DNA of 64,000 nt from Pseudonocardia sp. DSM 110487 (GCF_019468565.1 NZ_CP080521.1:6386001-6450000); one strand, 5' to 3'; shown: positions 25,342-33,367, counted from the stretch's first letter. Numbers and translations: made by a program. Notes: a model not told the origin generated them from the sequence alone.

Positions 25342-26957
25342 CGCGGAGTGGTGGACGCCGACCCCGACCCGGGCGCGGCAACCGGTTCCGGCGTCGGGCC
25401 TGCATCTACGGGCATCTCGCTCCCCGGCTCCGTCAATGTCGCCGCGGTGGCCACGGCCGACAGCACGGCCCGCGCCTTGTTCAGGCACTCCGCGTCCTCG
25501 GCCGCCGGGTCGGAGTCGGCCACGATCCCCCCGCCCGCCTGCACGTACGCCACGCCGTCGCGGACCAGCGCCGTGCGGATCGCGATCGCGGTGTCGGCGT
25601 CGCCCGCGAAGTCGAGGTAGCCCACGATCCCGCCGTAGAGCCCGCGCCGCGTGGGTTCCAGTTCCTCGATGATCTCCATGGCCCGCGGCTTCGGCGCGCC
25701 GGAGAGCGTGCCGGCCGGGAAGCAGGCCGTGACCGCGTCGAACGCGATGCAGTCGTCGCGGAGCCTGCCGGTGACCGTCGACACCAAGTGCATGACGTGG
25801 CTGTAGCGCTCCACGGCGAAGAAGCTGCGCACCTTGACCGTGCCGGGCTCGCAGACCCGGCCGAGGTCGTTGCGCCCGAGGTCGACGAGCATCACGTGCT
25901 CGGCGCGCTCCTTCTCGTCGCTGCGCAGCTCCTTCTCCAGGAGGAGGTCCTCCTCCTCGTCGGCGCCGCGCCAGCGGGTGCCGGCGATCGGGTGCGTCGT
26001 CGCCGTGCCGTCCCGCACGGTGACCAAGGCCTCCGGGCTGGAGCCCACGATGTCGAACCGCTCTCCGGCCGCGGACTCCAGCCGCAACAGGTACATGTAC
26101 GGGCTGGGGTTGGTGGCCCGCAGCACGCGGTAGACGTCGAGCGGGTCGGCCCGGCAGTCGGCCTCGAACCGCTGCGACACCACCACCTGGAACGCCTCGC
26201 CCGCGCGGATCTGCTCCTTGGCCTCCTCCACCGCGGCATGGTGCTCTGGCGCCGAGCGGCGGCGGGTGAATCGCGGCTCCGCGGGCCGGAACACCGCCAC
26301 GGTGGACGGCGCGGGCGCGGCCAGCTCGGCCGTCATGCGGTCCAGGCGGGCGACGGCGTCGTCGTAGGCCTCGTCCACCCGCTCGTCGGTGGCGTCCCAG
26401 TTGATCGCGTTGGCGATCAGGGTGACCGTGCCCTCGTGGTGGTCGACGGCGGCGAGGTCGGTGGCCAGCAGCATCACCAGCTCGGGGATGCGCAGGTCGT
26501 CGACGGCCAGCTCGGGCAACCGTTCCAGCCGCCGCACCACGTCGTAGCCGAGGTAGCCGACCATCCCGCCGGTGAGCGGCGGCAGCCCGGGCAGCCGCTC
26601 GCTGCTCAGCTCCTCGACGACCGTACGAAGGGCGGCGATGGGGTCACCCGAGGTCGGAAGGCCGACCGGCACCTCGCCGGTCCACACCAGCTCGCCGTCC
26701 ACCGCCGTGAGCGTGGCCCGGCTGCGGGCGCCCACGAACGACCATCGCGACCACGACCGCCCGTTCTCCGCCGACTCGAACAGGAACGTGCCGGGCCGGT
26801 CACCGGCCAGCTTGCGGTAGACCCCGAGCGGGGTCTCGTCGTCGGCGAGCAGCCGCCGGGTCACCGGGATCACCCGGTGACCGACGGCCAGCGCACGGAA
26901 CTCCTCGCGGCTGGGGGTGACCGCTCCGAGGGCACCGGGCGGTGCGGAAACGGTCAT
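25338..26957 (-). CDS. trpE: Anthranilate synthase component I
   Basis: 539 residues. It converts chorismate to anthranilate with the ammonia of a TrpG partner, not in this window. The N-terminal part has the tryptophan-feedback motif LFESAENGRSW near residue 56. The C-terminal chorismate-binding domain has GEAFQVVVSQRF, IVGSSPEALVTV, HPIAGTRWRG, VMLVDLGRNDLGRV and LSGAPKPRAMEII. ATG 26957 overlaps the stop of the VOC gene by four bases. The C-terminal 25 residues are a Pro/Ser-rich extension. Confidence 0.97.
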   Translation of the reverse strand: MTVSAPPGALGAVTPSREEFRALAVGHRVIPVTRRLLADDETPLGVYRKLAGDRPGTFLFESAENGRSWSRWSFVGARSRATLTAVDGELVWTGEVPVGLPTSGDPIAALRTVVEELSSERLPGLPPLTGGMVGYLGYDVVRRLERLPELAVDDLRIPELVMLLATDLAAVDHHEGTVTLIANAINWDATDERVDEAYDDAVARLDRMTAELAAPAPSTVAVFRPAEPRFTRRRSAPEHHAAVEEAKEQIRAGEAFQVVVSQRFEADCRADPLDVYRVLRATNPSPYMYLLRLESAAGERFDIVGSSPEALVTVRDGTATTHPIAGTRWRGADEEEDLLLEKELRSDEKERAEHVMLVDLGRNDLGRVCEPGTVKVRSFFAVERYSHVMHLVSTVTGRLRDDCIAFDAVTACFPAGTLSGAPKPRAMEIIEELEPTRRGLYGGIVGYLDFAGDADTAIAIRTALVRDGVAYVQAGGGIVADSDPAAEDAECLNKARAVLSAVATAATLTEPGSEMPVDAGPTPEPVAAPGSGSASTTPR

Positions 26958-27328
26958 GCCTCCATTATCTCGACCACGAACAGCGTGTTCCCGTCGGCGT
27001 CGCGGAAGGTGAACATCGGTGGCACGCCCGGGTAGCGCAGCACCTCCGGGTCGATGTCCACGCCGGCGGCGCGCAGGTGCTCGTGGTCGGCGGCGGCGTC
27101 GGCGGTGCTGAAACGGATGCCCGTGTCCACGCCGGTGCGGTCGGCCGCCACGAGCGCGATCGACGTGCTCGCTCCCGCAGGAGCCACGGTCAGCCATCGC
27201 CCGCCGCCGAACGGGCCGTCAAGGCGCTTCTCGAAACCGAGCGTGCCGACGTAGAACGCGAGCGCCTCGTCCTGGTCGCGCACCGGGATTCCCACGGCGG
27301 TGACGTCGGTGATGCGGGTGCCTGCCAT
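26954..27328 (-). CDS. VOC (glyoxalase/bleomycin-resistance fold) protein heading the trp operon
   Basis: 124 residues, one VOC unit made of two beta-alpha-beta-beta-beta modules: AVGIPVRDQDEALAFYVGTL at the start, and FTFRDADGNTLFVVEI at the end with a possible metal-ligand Glu. Substrate is unknown. Its stop overlaps the trpE start, so it is probably first in the trp transcript. Divergent from a TetR gene across 108 bp. I see no Trp-rich leader peptide or attenuator hairpins in that gap. Confidence 0.85.
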   Translation of the reverse strand: MAGTRITDVTAVGIPVRDQDEALAFYVGTLGFEKRLDGPFGGGRWLTVAPAGASTSIALVAADRTGVDTGIRFSTADAAADHEHLRAAGVDIDPEVLRYPGVPPMFTFRDADGNTLFVVEIMEA

Positions 27329-27436
27329 CTTCGTCCTCCTCGATCGGATGAACTCGCACCCGGGACGTCGACGCCGTGACGACACTCTCGACATCCCTGC
27401 GGGAAGTTCTCAGGTCGGGAGCGAGAAAATGGGGCT

Positions 27437-28063
27437 GTGTCGAATTACGCCGGGGCCCTACCCGACGACAGCAGCGCACCCCGCCGGCGCGGACGGCGTC
27501 CCGGCGGCGGCGATACCCGCGCCGCGTTGCTCGACGCCGCCCGCACGGTCTTCGCCGAGCGCGGCTACGACGGCGCCACGGTTCGGGTGATCGCCGACCG
27601 TGCCGGCGTGGACCCGGCGATGGTCAACCACTGGTTCGGCGGCAAGGAGCCGCTGTTCGTCGCGGCCCTCGACCTGCCGGCCGACCCCGGCATGATCCTC
27701 GGCGAGGCGCTGCCGGGCGATCCCGAACAGCTCGCGGAGCGGATCATCGCCCGGATCCTGCGGGTCTGGGACGAGACCGGGGGCGCCCAGCTCGCCACGC
27801 TGCTGCAGAGCATCGCCAGCCACGAGGTCGCGGCAAGCCTGCTGCGCGAGTTCATCGGGCGCGTGCTGGTGGGGAAGGTCCTCTCCAAGGTCGCGCCGGA
27901 CCGGCCGGAACTGCGCGCGAGCCTCGCCGGCTCGCAGATGTTCGGGCTCGCGTTCGTCCGCTACGTGCTGAAGGTGGAGCCGCTCGCCTCCGCCGACCAC
28001 GCCACGATCATCGCCGCGGTGGCGCCGAACCTGCAGCGCTACCTCACCGGGCCCCTGCCGTGA
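27437..28063 (+). CDS. TetR-family transcriptional regulator
   Basis: 208 residues. Helix-turn-helix AARTVFAERGYDGATVRVIA, then DRAGVDPAMVNHWFGGKEPL, and a C-terminal domain of the TetR_C_17-like type (GEALPGDPEQLAERIIARIL). Start GTG 27437 has no strong Shine-Dalgarno match. Divergent from the VOC-trp operon, whose control it might affect, though no convincing palindrome was found between them. Its 3' end overlaps the convergent FhuF-like gene by 20 bp. Confidence 0.88.
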   Translation: MSNYAGALPDDSSAPRRRGRRPGGGDTRAALLDAARTVFAERGYDGATVRVIADRAGVDPAMVNHWFGGKEPLFVAALDLPADPGMILGEALPGDPEQLAERIIARILRVWDETGGAQLATLLQSIASHEVAASLLREFIGRVLVGKVLSKVAPDRPELRASLAGSQMFGLAFVRYVLKVEPLASADHATIIAAVAPNLQRYLTGPLP

Positions 28064-28886
28064 GCCCGTCCACGAAGGCCCCGAAGCGCTCCCTGCGGTC
28101 GGGCGAGCACAGGAACGGGCACGTCATGCAGTACGCGTCGGAGGGCCGTTCCACCTCCGGCTCGGTCTTGTAGTACAGGCAGCACGCGGCCCGCACCGGC
28201 ACCGTGTAGGTCTCGGTGCCCCACTGCAGGCGTTCGTGCCCGCCGCGGTCGCGCACGCGCGCCCCCTGCGCGGCGAGCGCGTCCACCAGCGCGGCGCCGA
28301 TGGCCCGCGCCCCGTCGCGGTCCACACCCGCGTAGAGCGGCGCGTAGTGGGCGGCGCTCCGTACGGCGTCGGCTGCGCTGTTCCACAGCGGCACGAGCCC
28401 GTATCGGGTGGCGGCGCGCACGCCCTCCAGCAGCGGGCGCAGCGTCGCCACGGCGTCGGCGGCCACCCGGTGGAGCAGGGCGGGCAGGTCGGGCAGCACC
28501 TCGGCGTCCGGCAGGTCTGCTGCCGGGTCGTCGGGCAGCACGAGGAGCGTTGCGTCGCGCACAGCGAGCAGCTCGGTCTCGCCGTGGACGGCCAGGTTCC
28601 CGGCCCCCACGTCCCATGCCCTGCGTTCGAGCACCAGCGCGGCCGTCACCCGGCCCAGCACGGCGTGCACGAGGGTGCCGCCCACCGTCGTGGCCGCCAC
28701 CGAGGCCAGCCGCGCCGGGTTGTCCCGCTCCCGCGCCCGCTCACACCACTCGGCGACGTGCGGCAGGAGCTCGGCCATGGGCGTCCAGCCCGGCTCGGCG
28801 GGCACGCCGACGCGCGGCGCGTAGACGTCCGGGTACTCCGGCCGCAGCCCGCGCAACCGATCGACGGTGGCCGCCAACGCTCCCAT
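28044..28886 (-). CDS. FhuF-like (2Fe-2S) ferric-siderophore reductase
   Basis: 280 residues. The C-terminal FhuF motif is clear: CCLYYKT, a 15-residue gap, then YCMTCPFLC, supplying the four Cys for the 2Fe-2S cluster. The family reduces iron in siderophore complexes taken into the cytoplasm. An IdeR/DtxR-type iron box overlaps the start codon, which implies iron repression and perhaps a leaderless transcript. Monocistronic; convergent overlap of 20 bp with TetR. Confidence 0.88.
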   Translation of the reverse strand: MGALAATVDRLRGLRPEYPDVYAPRVGVPAEPGWTPMAELLPHVAEWCERARERDNPARLASVAATTVGGTLVHAVLGRVTAALVLERRAWDVGAGNLAVHGETELLAVRDATLLVLPDDPAADLPDAEVLPDLPALLHRVAADAVATLRPLLEGVRAATRYGLVPLWNSAADAVRSAAHYAPLYAGVDRDGARAIGAALVDALAAQGARVRDRGGHERLQWGTETYTVPVRAACCLYYKTEPEVERPSDAYCMTCPFLCSPDRRERFGAFVDGLTAGAR

Positions 28887-28904
28887 GAGGTGAGGCTAAC
28901 CTGA
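28886..28904. promoter_or_regulatory. Iron box (IdeR/DmdR-type operator)
   Basis: TGAGGTGAGGCTAACCTGA matches the actinobacterial consensus TTAGGTTAGGCTAACCTAA at 16 of 19 positions, counted by eye. It overlaps the first base of the FhuF-like start codon and extends upstream, the expected place for iron-dependent repression. Confidence 0.72.
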
Positions 28905-28930
28905 TCATCGCGGGCGGTGGAAGTGCGGTC

Positions 28931-29599
28931 TCAGGCCGGGCGTCGGGGGTCGATGAAGCCCGACTCGTAGGCGGCCACCACGGCCTGGGTCCGGTCGCGG
29001 GCACCGACCTTGGTGAGGACGTTGCCCACGTGCGTCTTCACGGTCCCGACGCCGACCACCAGCTCGCGGGCGATCTCGGCGTTGGACAGACCCCGCGCCA
29101 TCAGGCGCAGCACCTCGCCCTCCCGCTCGGTGAGCCCCGCGCCGCGCAACGCGTCGCCGCCGCACCGGCCGATCGTGGCGACGAGCTCGCGCACCGCGGC
29201 CGGGAACAGCAGCGACTCACCCTCGGCGACAGTGCGCACCGCCTGCACGATCTCGGCAGGCCGGGCGCGTTTGAGCAGGAACCCGGTGGCACCGGCCTGG
29301 AGGGCGTCGTAGACGTAGCCGTCGTTGCCGAACGTCGTGAGCATCAGCACCCGCGGCCGATCGGCCCCCCTCGACTCCACGAGGTGCCGGGTGGCCGTGA
29401 TCCCGTCGACCTTCGGCATCCGCACGTCCATCAGGACGACGTCCGGCTCGAGCCTGCGCACGAGCCCGGGGACCTCCGCACCGTCGGCGGCCTCGCCGAG
29501 CACCTCGATGTCCCGTTCGGCGTCGAGGATCCTCCTGAGCCCCGCCCGTACCAGCTCCTCGTCGTCCACCAGCAGCACGCGGATCGCCCGACCGTTCAC
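28931..29599 (-). CDS. NarL/LuxR-family response regulator, orphan
   Basis: 222 residues. Receiver domain 1-120: acidic pair DDEE near 12-15, phospho-acceptor Asp in PDVVLMDVRMPKVDG, Thr in MLTTFG, and Lys in LLKRARPAE. LuxR-type DNA-binding domain at the C-terminus: LTEREGEVLRLMARGLSNAE, then VKTHVGNVLTKVGARDRTQA. GTG 29599 overlaps the stop of a kinase gene of which only the last codons remain. With its partner gone, it may be phosphorylated by another kinase or be inactive. Confidence 0.93.
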   Translation of the reverse strand: MNGRAIRVLLVDDEELVRAGLRRILDAERDIEVLGEAADGAEVPGLVRRLEPDVVLMDVRMPKVDGITATRHLVESRGADRPRVLMLTTFGNDGYVYDALQAGATGFLLKRARPAEIVQAVRTVAEGESLLFPAAVRELVATIGRCGGDALRGAGLTEREGEVLRLMARGLSNAEIARELVVGVGTVKTHVGNVLTKVGARDRTQAVVAAYESGFIDPRRPA

Positions 29600-29664
29600 G
29601 CCCGCATCCTCGCGGGTCCGAACGGCAGACGGGCGGCGACGCGCCAGCAGAGCCCGACCCCCGC
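29596..29664 (-). pseudogene. Sensor histidine kinase, last ~22 codons
   Basis: In the frame whose TGA overlaps the response-regulator GTG, the bases read GVGLCWRVAARLPFG then PARMRA and stop. GWRV-ARLP is the usual final strand of NarL-partner kinase ATPase domains. Upstream of about 29665 the similarity ends in a GC-rich stretch with a GAGTCGCG direct repeat, next to the alanyl-tRNA editing gene. Short, so the call depends on the overlap geometry as much as on the residues. Confidence 0.45.
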
Positions 29665-29695
29665 GAGTCGCGATCTCGATGCGGCCGAGTCGCGC

Positions 29696-30424
29696 TCAGG
29701 AGTGCGCGTCGACCACTTGGATGCGCACCCGCTTGTTGCCCTTGCCCTTCGACTCGGTGCCCGTCACCCGCACCGCCCCGACCTCGGCGGTGCTCGCGAC
29801 GTGCGTGCCGCCGTCGGCCTGCTTGTCCAGCCCGACGATGTCGATCACGCGCAGCGGGTCGATCTCCCGCGGGATGAGGTTGGCCGCGGTGCGGATCAGC
29901 GCCGGGTCGGCGTCGGCGGCGTCGCGTCCGAGGAACTCGACGACCACGGCCCTGGCCGCCGCCAGCTCGTCGTTGATCCGGGTTTCCAGGCGCTTGCCGA
30001 GCTCCGCGGAGATCGACTCGAGCGGGAAGTCCAGCCTCCCCGACCCGGGCTCCATGTTGCCGCCGGTGACCGGGATCGCGAACTCGGACCACACCACCCC
30101 GCACAGCACGTGCAGCGCGGTGTGGGTGCGCATCAGCAGGTGCCGGCGCGACCAGTCGATCTCGCCGGCGAGCCCGGTGCCTGCGGCCGGCAGGTAGGCG
30201 GAATCCAGCCAGTGCCAGATGCGGCCCGCTTCCCGCTTCACCTTCGTGACGGCGACGGGGCCACTGCCCCAGTCGAGCGTCCCGAGATCGTGCGGTTGGC
30301 CGCCCCCGCCCGGGTAGAACGCGGTACGCGCGAGCGCCACGCGGCCGGCCTCCCGGTCGACCTCCGTGATCGCGGCCTCGAAGGAGCGGAGATAGGCGTC
30401 GGTCGCGAAGAGCTCCTCGGTCAC
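29696..30424 (-). CDS. Alanyl-tRNA editing protein (AlaX-like)
   Basis: 242 residues. A free-standing editing domain related to AlaRS/ThrRS that removes Ser or Gly from tRNA-Ala. Visible: TAFYPGGGGQPHDLGTL, the zinc site RTHTALHVL, and the late block ADGGTHVASTAEVG. In AlaRS the last block starts with a zinc-ligand Cys (CGGTHV); here Asp stands in its place, as seems common in this subgroup. GTG 30424 chosen because residues upstream do not match the family. Four ordered half-sites lie 46-109 bp upstream. Confidence 0.88.
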   Translation of the reverse strand: MTEELFATDAYLRSFEAAITEVDREAGRVALARTAFYPGGGGQPHDLGTLDWGSGPVAVTKVKREAGRIWHWLDSAYLPAAGTGLAGEIDWSRRHLLMRTHTALHVLCGVVWSEFAIPVTGGNMEPGSGRLDFPLESISAELGKRLETRINDELAAARAVVVEFLGRDAADADPALIRTAANLIPREIDPLRVIDIVGLDKQADGGTHVASTAEVGAVRVTGTESKGKGNKRVRIQVVDAHS

Positions 30425-30469
30425 AAGGCCGACAGTAGGACGTCGGCACCGGCCCGCCGCGGGCGGCTC

Positions 30470-30533
30470 GCACACCAACATCGGTGGCGGCACACCAACT
30501 GCAGTTGCTGTGCGACCCCCACAGTTGCTGTGC
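30470..30533. promoter_or_regulatory. Four half-sites at exact 20 bp spacing (candidate operator)
   Basis: GCACACCAAC occurs at 30470 and 30490, and its near-inverse GTTGCTGTGC at 30504 and 30524. Each pair starts 20 bp apart, and the whole set is symmetric about 30501.5, where CAACTGCAGTTG is a perfect palindrome. The region is the 138 bp gap before the alanyl-tRNA editing gene. The layout suits a cooperative dimer-of-dimers binding on one DNA face. No cognate regulator is identified. Confidence 0.5.
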
Positions 30534-30562
30534 GACCGCCCTCTCGGCGACCGCCGAGCCGC

Positions 30563-30928
30563 TCAGCGGTCGGCGGCGAGCAGGACGTCGGCGTCGAAGC
30601 AGGTGTGAGTGCCGGTGTGGCACGCCGGGCCGGTCTGGTCGACCACCACGAGGAGGGCGTCGCCGTCGCAGTCGAGACGCACCTCGTGCACGTGCTGGAC
30701 GTGCCCCGAGGTCTCGCCCTTCACCCAGTACGCCTCCCGGGACCGCGACCAGTACGTCGCGCGGCCGGTGGTGAGCGTGCGGTGCAGCGCCTCGTCGTCC
30801 ATCCACGCCACCATCAGCACGTCCCCGGTGCCGCGCTCCTGCACCACCGCGCAGACCAGCCCGTCCGGCGTGCGCTTGAGCCGGGCGGCGATCCCCTGGT
30901 CGAGGGCGGACTCGGCCACCCGACTCAT
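30563..30928 (-). CDS. hisI: Phosphoribosyl-AMP cyclohydrolase
   Basis: 121 residues. It opens the purine ring of phosphoribosyl-AMP, the third step of histidine synthesis. Zn/Mg motifs: VLMVAWMDDEALHRTLTTG, TYWSRSREAYWVKGETSG, DCDGDALL with acidic ligands, and CHTGTHTCF with Cys ligands. No HisE domain is fused, as usual in actinobacteria. ATG 30928 overlaps the hisF stop. Confidence 0.96.
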   Translation of the reverse strand: MSRVAESALDQGIAARLKRTPDGLVCAVVQERGTGDVLMVAWMDDEALHRTLTTGRATYWSRSREAYWVKGETSGHVQHVHEVRLDCDGDALLVVVDQTGPACHTGTHTCFDADVLLAADR

Positions 30929-31698
30929 CGGACCTCCACACCCGCGGCCCGCAGGCCGCCCTTGACGTCCTTGATCCGCAGCTGCCCGAAGTGGAAGACG
31001 CTGGCGGCGAGCACCGCGTCGGCGCCGGCGCTGATCGCGGGCGGGAAGTGCTCCACAGCGCCCGCTCCCCCGCTCGCGATCACCGGGACGTCCACGACGG
31101 CACGCACCGCGCTGATCATCTTCAGATCGAAGCCGGCCTGCGTGCCGTCGGCGTCCATCGAGTTGAGCAGGATCTCCCCCACGCCCAGCTCCTGGCCACG
31201 CGCGGCCCACTCCACGGCGTCGATCGCCGTGCCGCGGCGCCCGCCGTGCGTGGTGACCTCCCAGCCGGACGGGGTGGGCTGCCCGCCCTCCGGAACCTTC
31301 CGCGCGTCGACCGACAGCACGATGCACTGCGCGCCGAACCGGCGGCTCGCCTCGTGCAGCAGCTCGGGACGCAGGATGGCCGCGGTGTTGATGCCGACCT
31401 TGTCGGCCCCCGCCCGCAACAGCGTGTCGACGTCATCGGTGGTGCGGATCCCGCCGCCAACCGTGAGCGGGATGAACACCTGCTCCGCGGTGCGCCGGAC
31501 GACGTCCAGCATCGTGGCGCGCTCCCCCGACGACGCGGTGACGTCGAGGAACGTCAGCTCGTCAGCACCCTCGGCGTCGTAGACGCGGGCCATCTCCACC
31601 GGGTCGCCCGCGTCGCGCAGGTCGGTGAAGTTGACGCCCTTCACCACCCGCCCCGCGTCGACGTCGAGACACGGGATCACGCGTACGGCAACCCCCAT
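30925..31698 (-). CDS. hisF: Imidazole glycerol phosphate synthase, cyclase subunit
   Basis: 257 residues, a (beta/alpha)8 barrel that uses ammonia from HisH to make IGP and AICAR. Start VRVIPCLDVDAGRVVKGVNF with catalytic Asp, second catalytic Asp in LSVDARKV, and phosphate loops VGGGIRTTDD and ASGGAGAVEHF. Its ATG shares one base with the priA stop (TGATG). Its partner hisH lies about 1.7 kb upstream, beyond priA and a gene on the other strand. Confidence 0.97.
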   Translation of the reverse strand: MGVAVRVIPCLDVDAGRVVKGVNFTDLRDAGDPVEMARVYDAEGADELTFLDVTASSGERATMLDVVRRTAEQVFIPLTVGGGIRTTDDVDTLLRAGADKVGINTAAILRPELLHEASRRFGAQCIVLSVDARKVPEGGQPTPSGWEVTTHGGRRGTAIDAVEWAARGQELGVGEILLNSMDADGTQAGFDLKMISAVRAVVDVPVIASGGAGAVEHFPPAISAGADAVLAASVFHFGQLRIKDVKGGLRAAGVEVR

Positions 31699-32465
31699 CA
31701 GCCGGCCGCCCGTCCCGCCGGCGCCACGGCCCGCACCGCCTCGAGTGCCTCGGGGAGGGTGAACCGGCCGGCGTAGAGCGCCTTGCCGACGATGGAGCCC
31801 TCGACGTTCACGCCTGTGGCGGCCAGCTCCGCGAGCGCCACCAGGTCGGCCACCTCCGAGATCCCGCCGGACGCGATCACCGGCGCCGGCGTGGCGGCGG
31901 CGACGTCACGCATCAGGTCCAGGTTGGGGCCGCGCAGCATGCCGTCCTTGCTGACATCGGTGACCACGTAGCGGGGGCATCCGTCGCGGTCGAGCCGTTC
32001 GAGGACCTCCCAGAGGTCACCGCCGTCGCGGGTCCAGCCGCGGGCCGCGAGCCGGTGCTGCCCATCCACGATCCGCACGTCCAGCCCGACGGCCACCCGC
32101 TCGCCGTGCTTCGCGATGGCCTGCGCGCACCACTCCGGGTCCTCCAGTGCTGCGGTGCCCAGGTTCACGCGGGCGCAGCCGGTGGAGAGGGCGCGCTCCA
32201 GCGAGGCGTCGTCGCGGATACCGCCGGACAGCTCCACCGCCACGTCCAGCTCGCCGACGACCTCGGCCAGCAGCTCGGCGTTGGAGCCGCGTCCGAACGC
32301 GGCGTCGAGGTCGACGAGATGGATCCACTCGGCCCCGTCGCGCTGCCACTGCAGCGCGGCCTCGCGGGGAGCGCCGTACCCTGTCTCGGTGCCGGCCTCG
32401 CCCTGGACCAGCCGGACGGCCTGGCCGTCGGCGACGTCGACGGCGGGAAGGAGCGTGAAACTCAC
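31698..32465 (-). CDS. priA: Bifunctional HisA/TrpF isomerase
   Basis: 255 residues. A TIM barrel that isomerises both ProFAR (histidine) and PRA (tryptophan). Acid/base Asp10 (LLPAVDVADG) and Asp174 (VTDVSKDGML) are present. Arg142 and Trp144 in ARGWTRDGG correspond to the loop residues known to switch substrate in mycobacterial PriA. The absence of trpF from the trp operon here agrees with dual function. It heads priA-hisF-hisI; its promoter must lie in the 213 bp gap shared with the divergent HD gene. Confidence 0.95.
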   Translation of the reverse strand: MSFTLLPAVDVADGQAVRLVQGEAGTETGYGAPREAALQWQRDGAEWIHLVDLDAAFGRGSNAELLAEVVGELDVAVELSGGIRDDASLERALSTGCARVNLGTAALEDPEWCAQAIAKHGERVAVGLDVRIVDGQHRLAARGWTRDGGDLWEVLERLDRDGCPRYVVTDVSKDGMLRGPNLDLMRDVAAATPAPVIASGGISEVADLVALAELAATGVNVEGSIVGKALYAGRFTLPEALEAVRAVAPAGRAAG

Positions 32466-32678
32466 ACGACGAGCCTACCGAGCGTGCACGGGCGGTTCCG
32501 GCGCAGCTCCAGAGGGCTGCGCGCAACGGCGGAGCGGGTGAGCCCACCGCGGCGCGGTGTCGGCGCGGGTGCCTCCGAACCGGGGCGGTCCCGCTGATCG
32601 GCTTCCGGCGCGCGCCGGGCGGCGCCAAGTGCGCTCCTAGGATGGGCGCGCCGAGCCGTGATCGGAGGGAGCCGACAG

Positions 32679-33263
32679 GTGAAGGTCTTCGCGTCCTGGA
32701 CAGACTGGGCCTCCGCCGAGCAGGCCCTCGCCGCCCGCCTGCCGGCTCCGACCGTGGCAGTTCTGGCACAGGCGTATGCGCTGGCCGAGGACCGCCACGG
32801 TGACCAGACCCGGCCCGCCGGCGAGCCCTACGTCCAGCACCTGCTGGAGGCGCTGGAGATCGCCGTGGACTCCGGCGCGACCGATCCGGACGTCCTCGTG
32901 GCCGTGCTGCTGCACGACGTCGTGGAGGACACCCCGTGCACGCTGGACGAGGTTCGTGCGGCGTTCGGTGACCGGGTCGCCGAACTCGTCGCGTGGGTGA
33001 CCAAGCCCGAGGGCGCCGAGCCCGGGCTGAAGCAGCGCTACCTCGCCGGGTTCGCCTCAGCGCCTGCCGACGTGCTCACCGTCAAGCTCGCCGACCGGTA
33101 CAGCAACGTGCAGCGACTGCACACGCACCCGCGCCCCGCGAAGCGGGTGGCCTACTACGCCGAGACCGTCCGATACGTCCTGCCGCTCGCCGAGCGATCC
33201 CCCTACTTCCGGGAGCGGTTCGGCCAGTGGGCGGCGCACTTCGCGCCGCAGCTGGGCGGCTAG
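32679..33263 (+). CDS. HD-domain phosphohydrolase (SpoT/MESH1-like)
   Basis: 194 residues. A RelA/SpoT-type HD domain: AYALAEDRHGDQTRPAGEPY, HLLEALEIAVDSG, VAVLLHDVVEDTPCTLDEV, and LTVKLADRYSNVQRL. Small single-domain members hydrolyse (p)ppGpp or NADPH; which one is unknown. GTG 32679 follows GGAGGGA at proper distance. It points against the his genes and separates hisH from priA, normally neighbours. Convergent with hisH; the 104 bp between their stops hold only a loose inverted repeat (CGGTGCG/CGCACCG). Confidence 0.85.
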   Translation: MKVFASWTDWASAEQALAARLPAPTVAVLAQAYALAEDRHGDQTRPAGEPYVQHLLEALEIAVDSGATDPDVLVAVLLHDVVEDTPCTLDEVRAAFGDRVAELVAWVTKPEGAEPGLKQRYLAGFASAPADVLTVKLADRYSNVQRLHTHPRPAKRVAYYAETVRYVLPLAERSPYFRERFGQWAAHFAPQLGG

Positions 33264-33367
33264 TACAGCCCGCCGCCGCGATGAGTCGGCGCGAGACGTG
33301 CACAGGGGCCCCGGCAGAGGCGACGGTGCGCATCTCGGAATGATCACCGCCGCTGACGCACCGGTAG

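Noticed and set aside
27329..27436. Tryptophan attenuator or leader peptide upstream of the trp operon
   Set aside because: No short frame with Trp codons and no paired terminator/antiterminator stems were seen.
29030..31582. 850-codon plus-strand frame opposite the response regulator, alanyl-tRNA editing gene and his genes
   Set aside because: Antisense to four solid genes and without any domain signature.
33324..33363. CGGTGCG/CGCACCG pair as a terminator between HD gene and hisH
   Set aside because: The 26-base loop is too large to be convincing.
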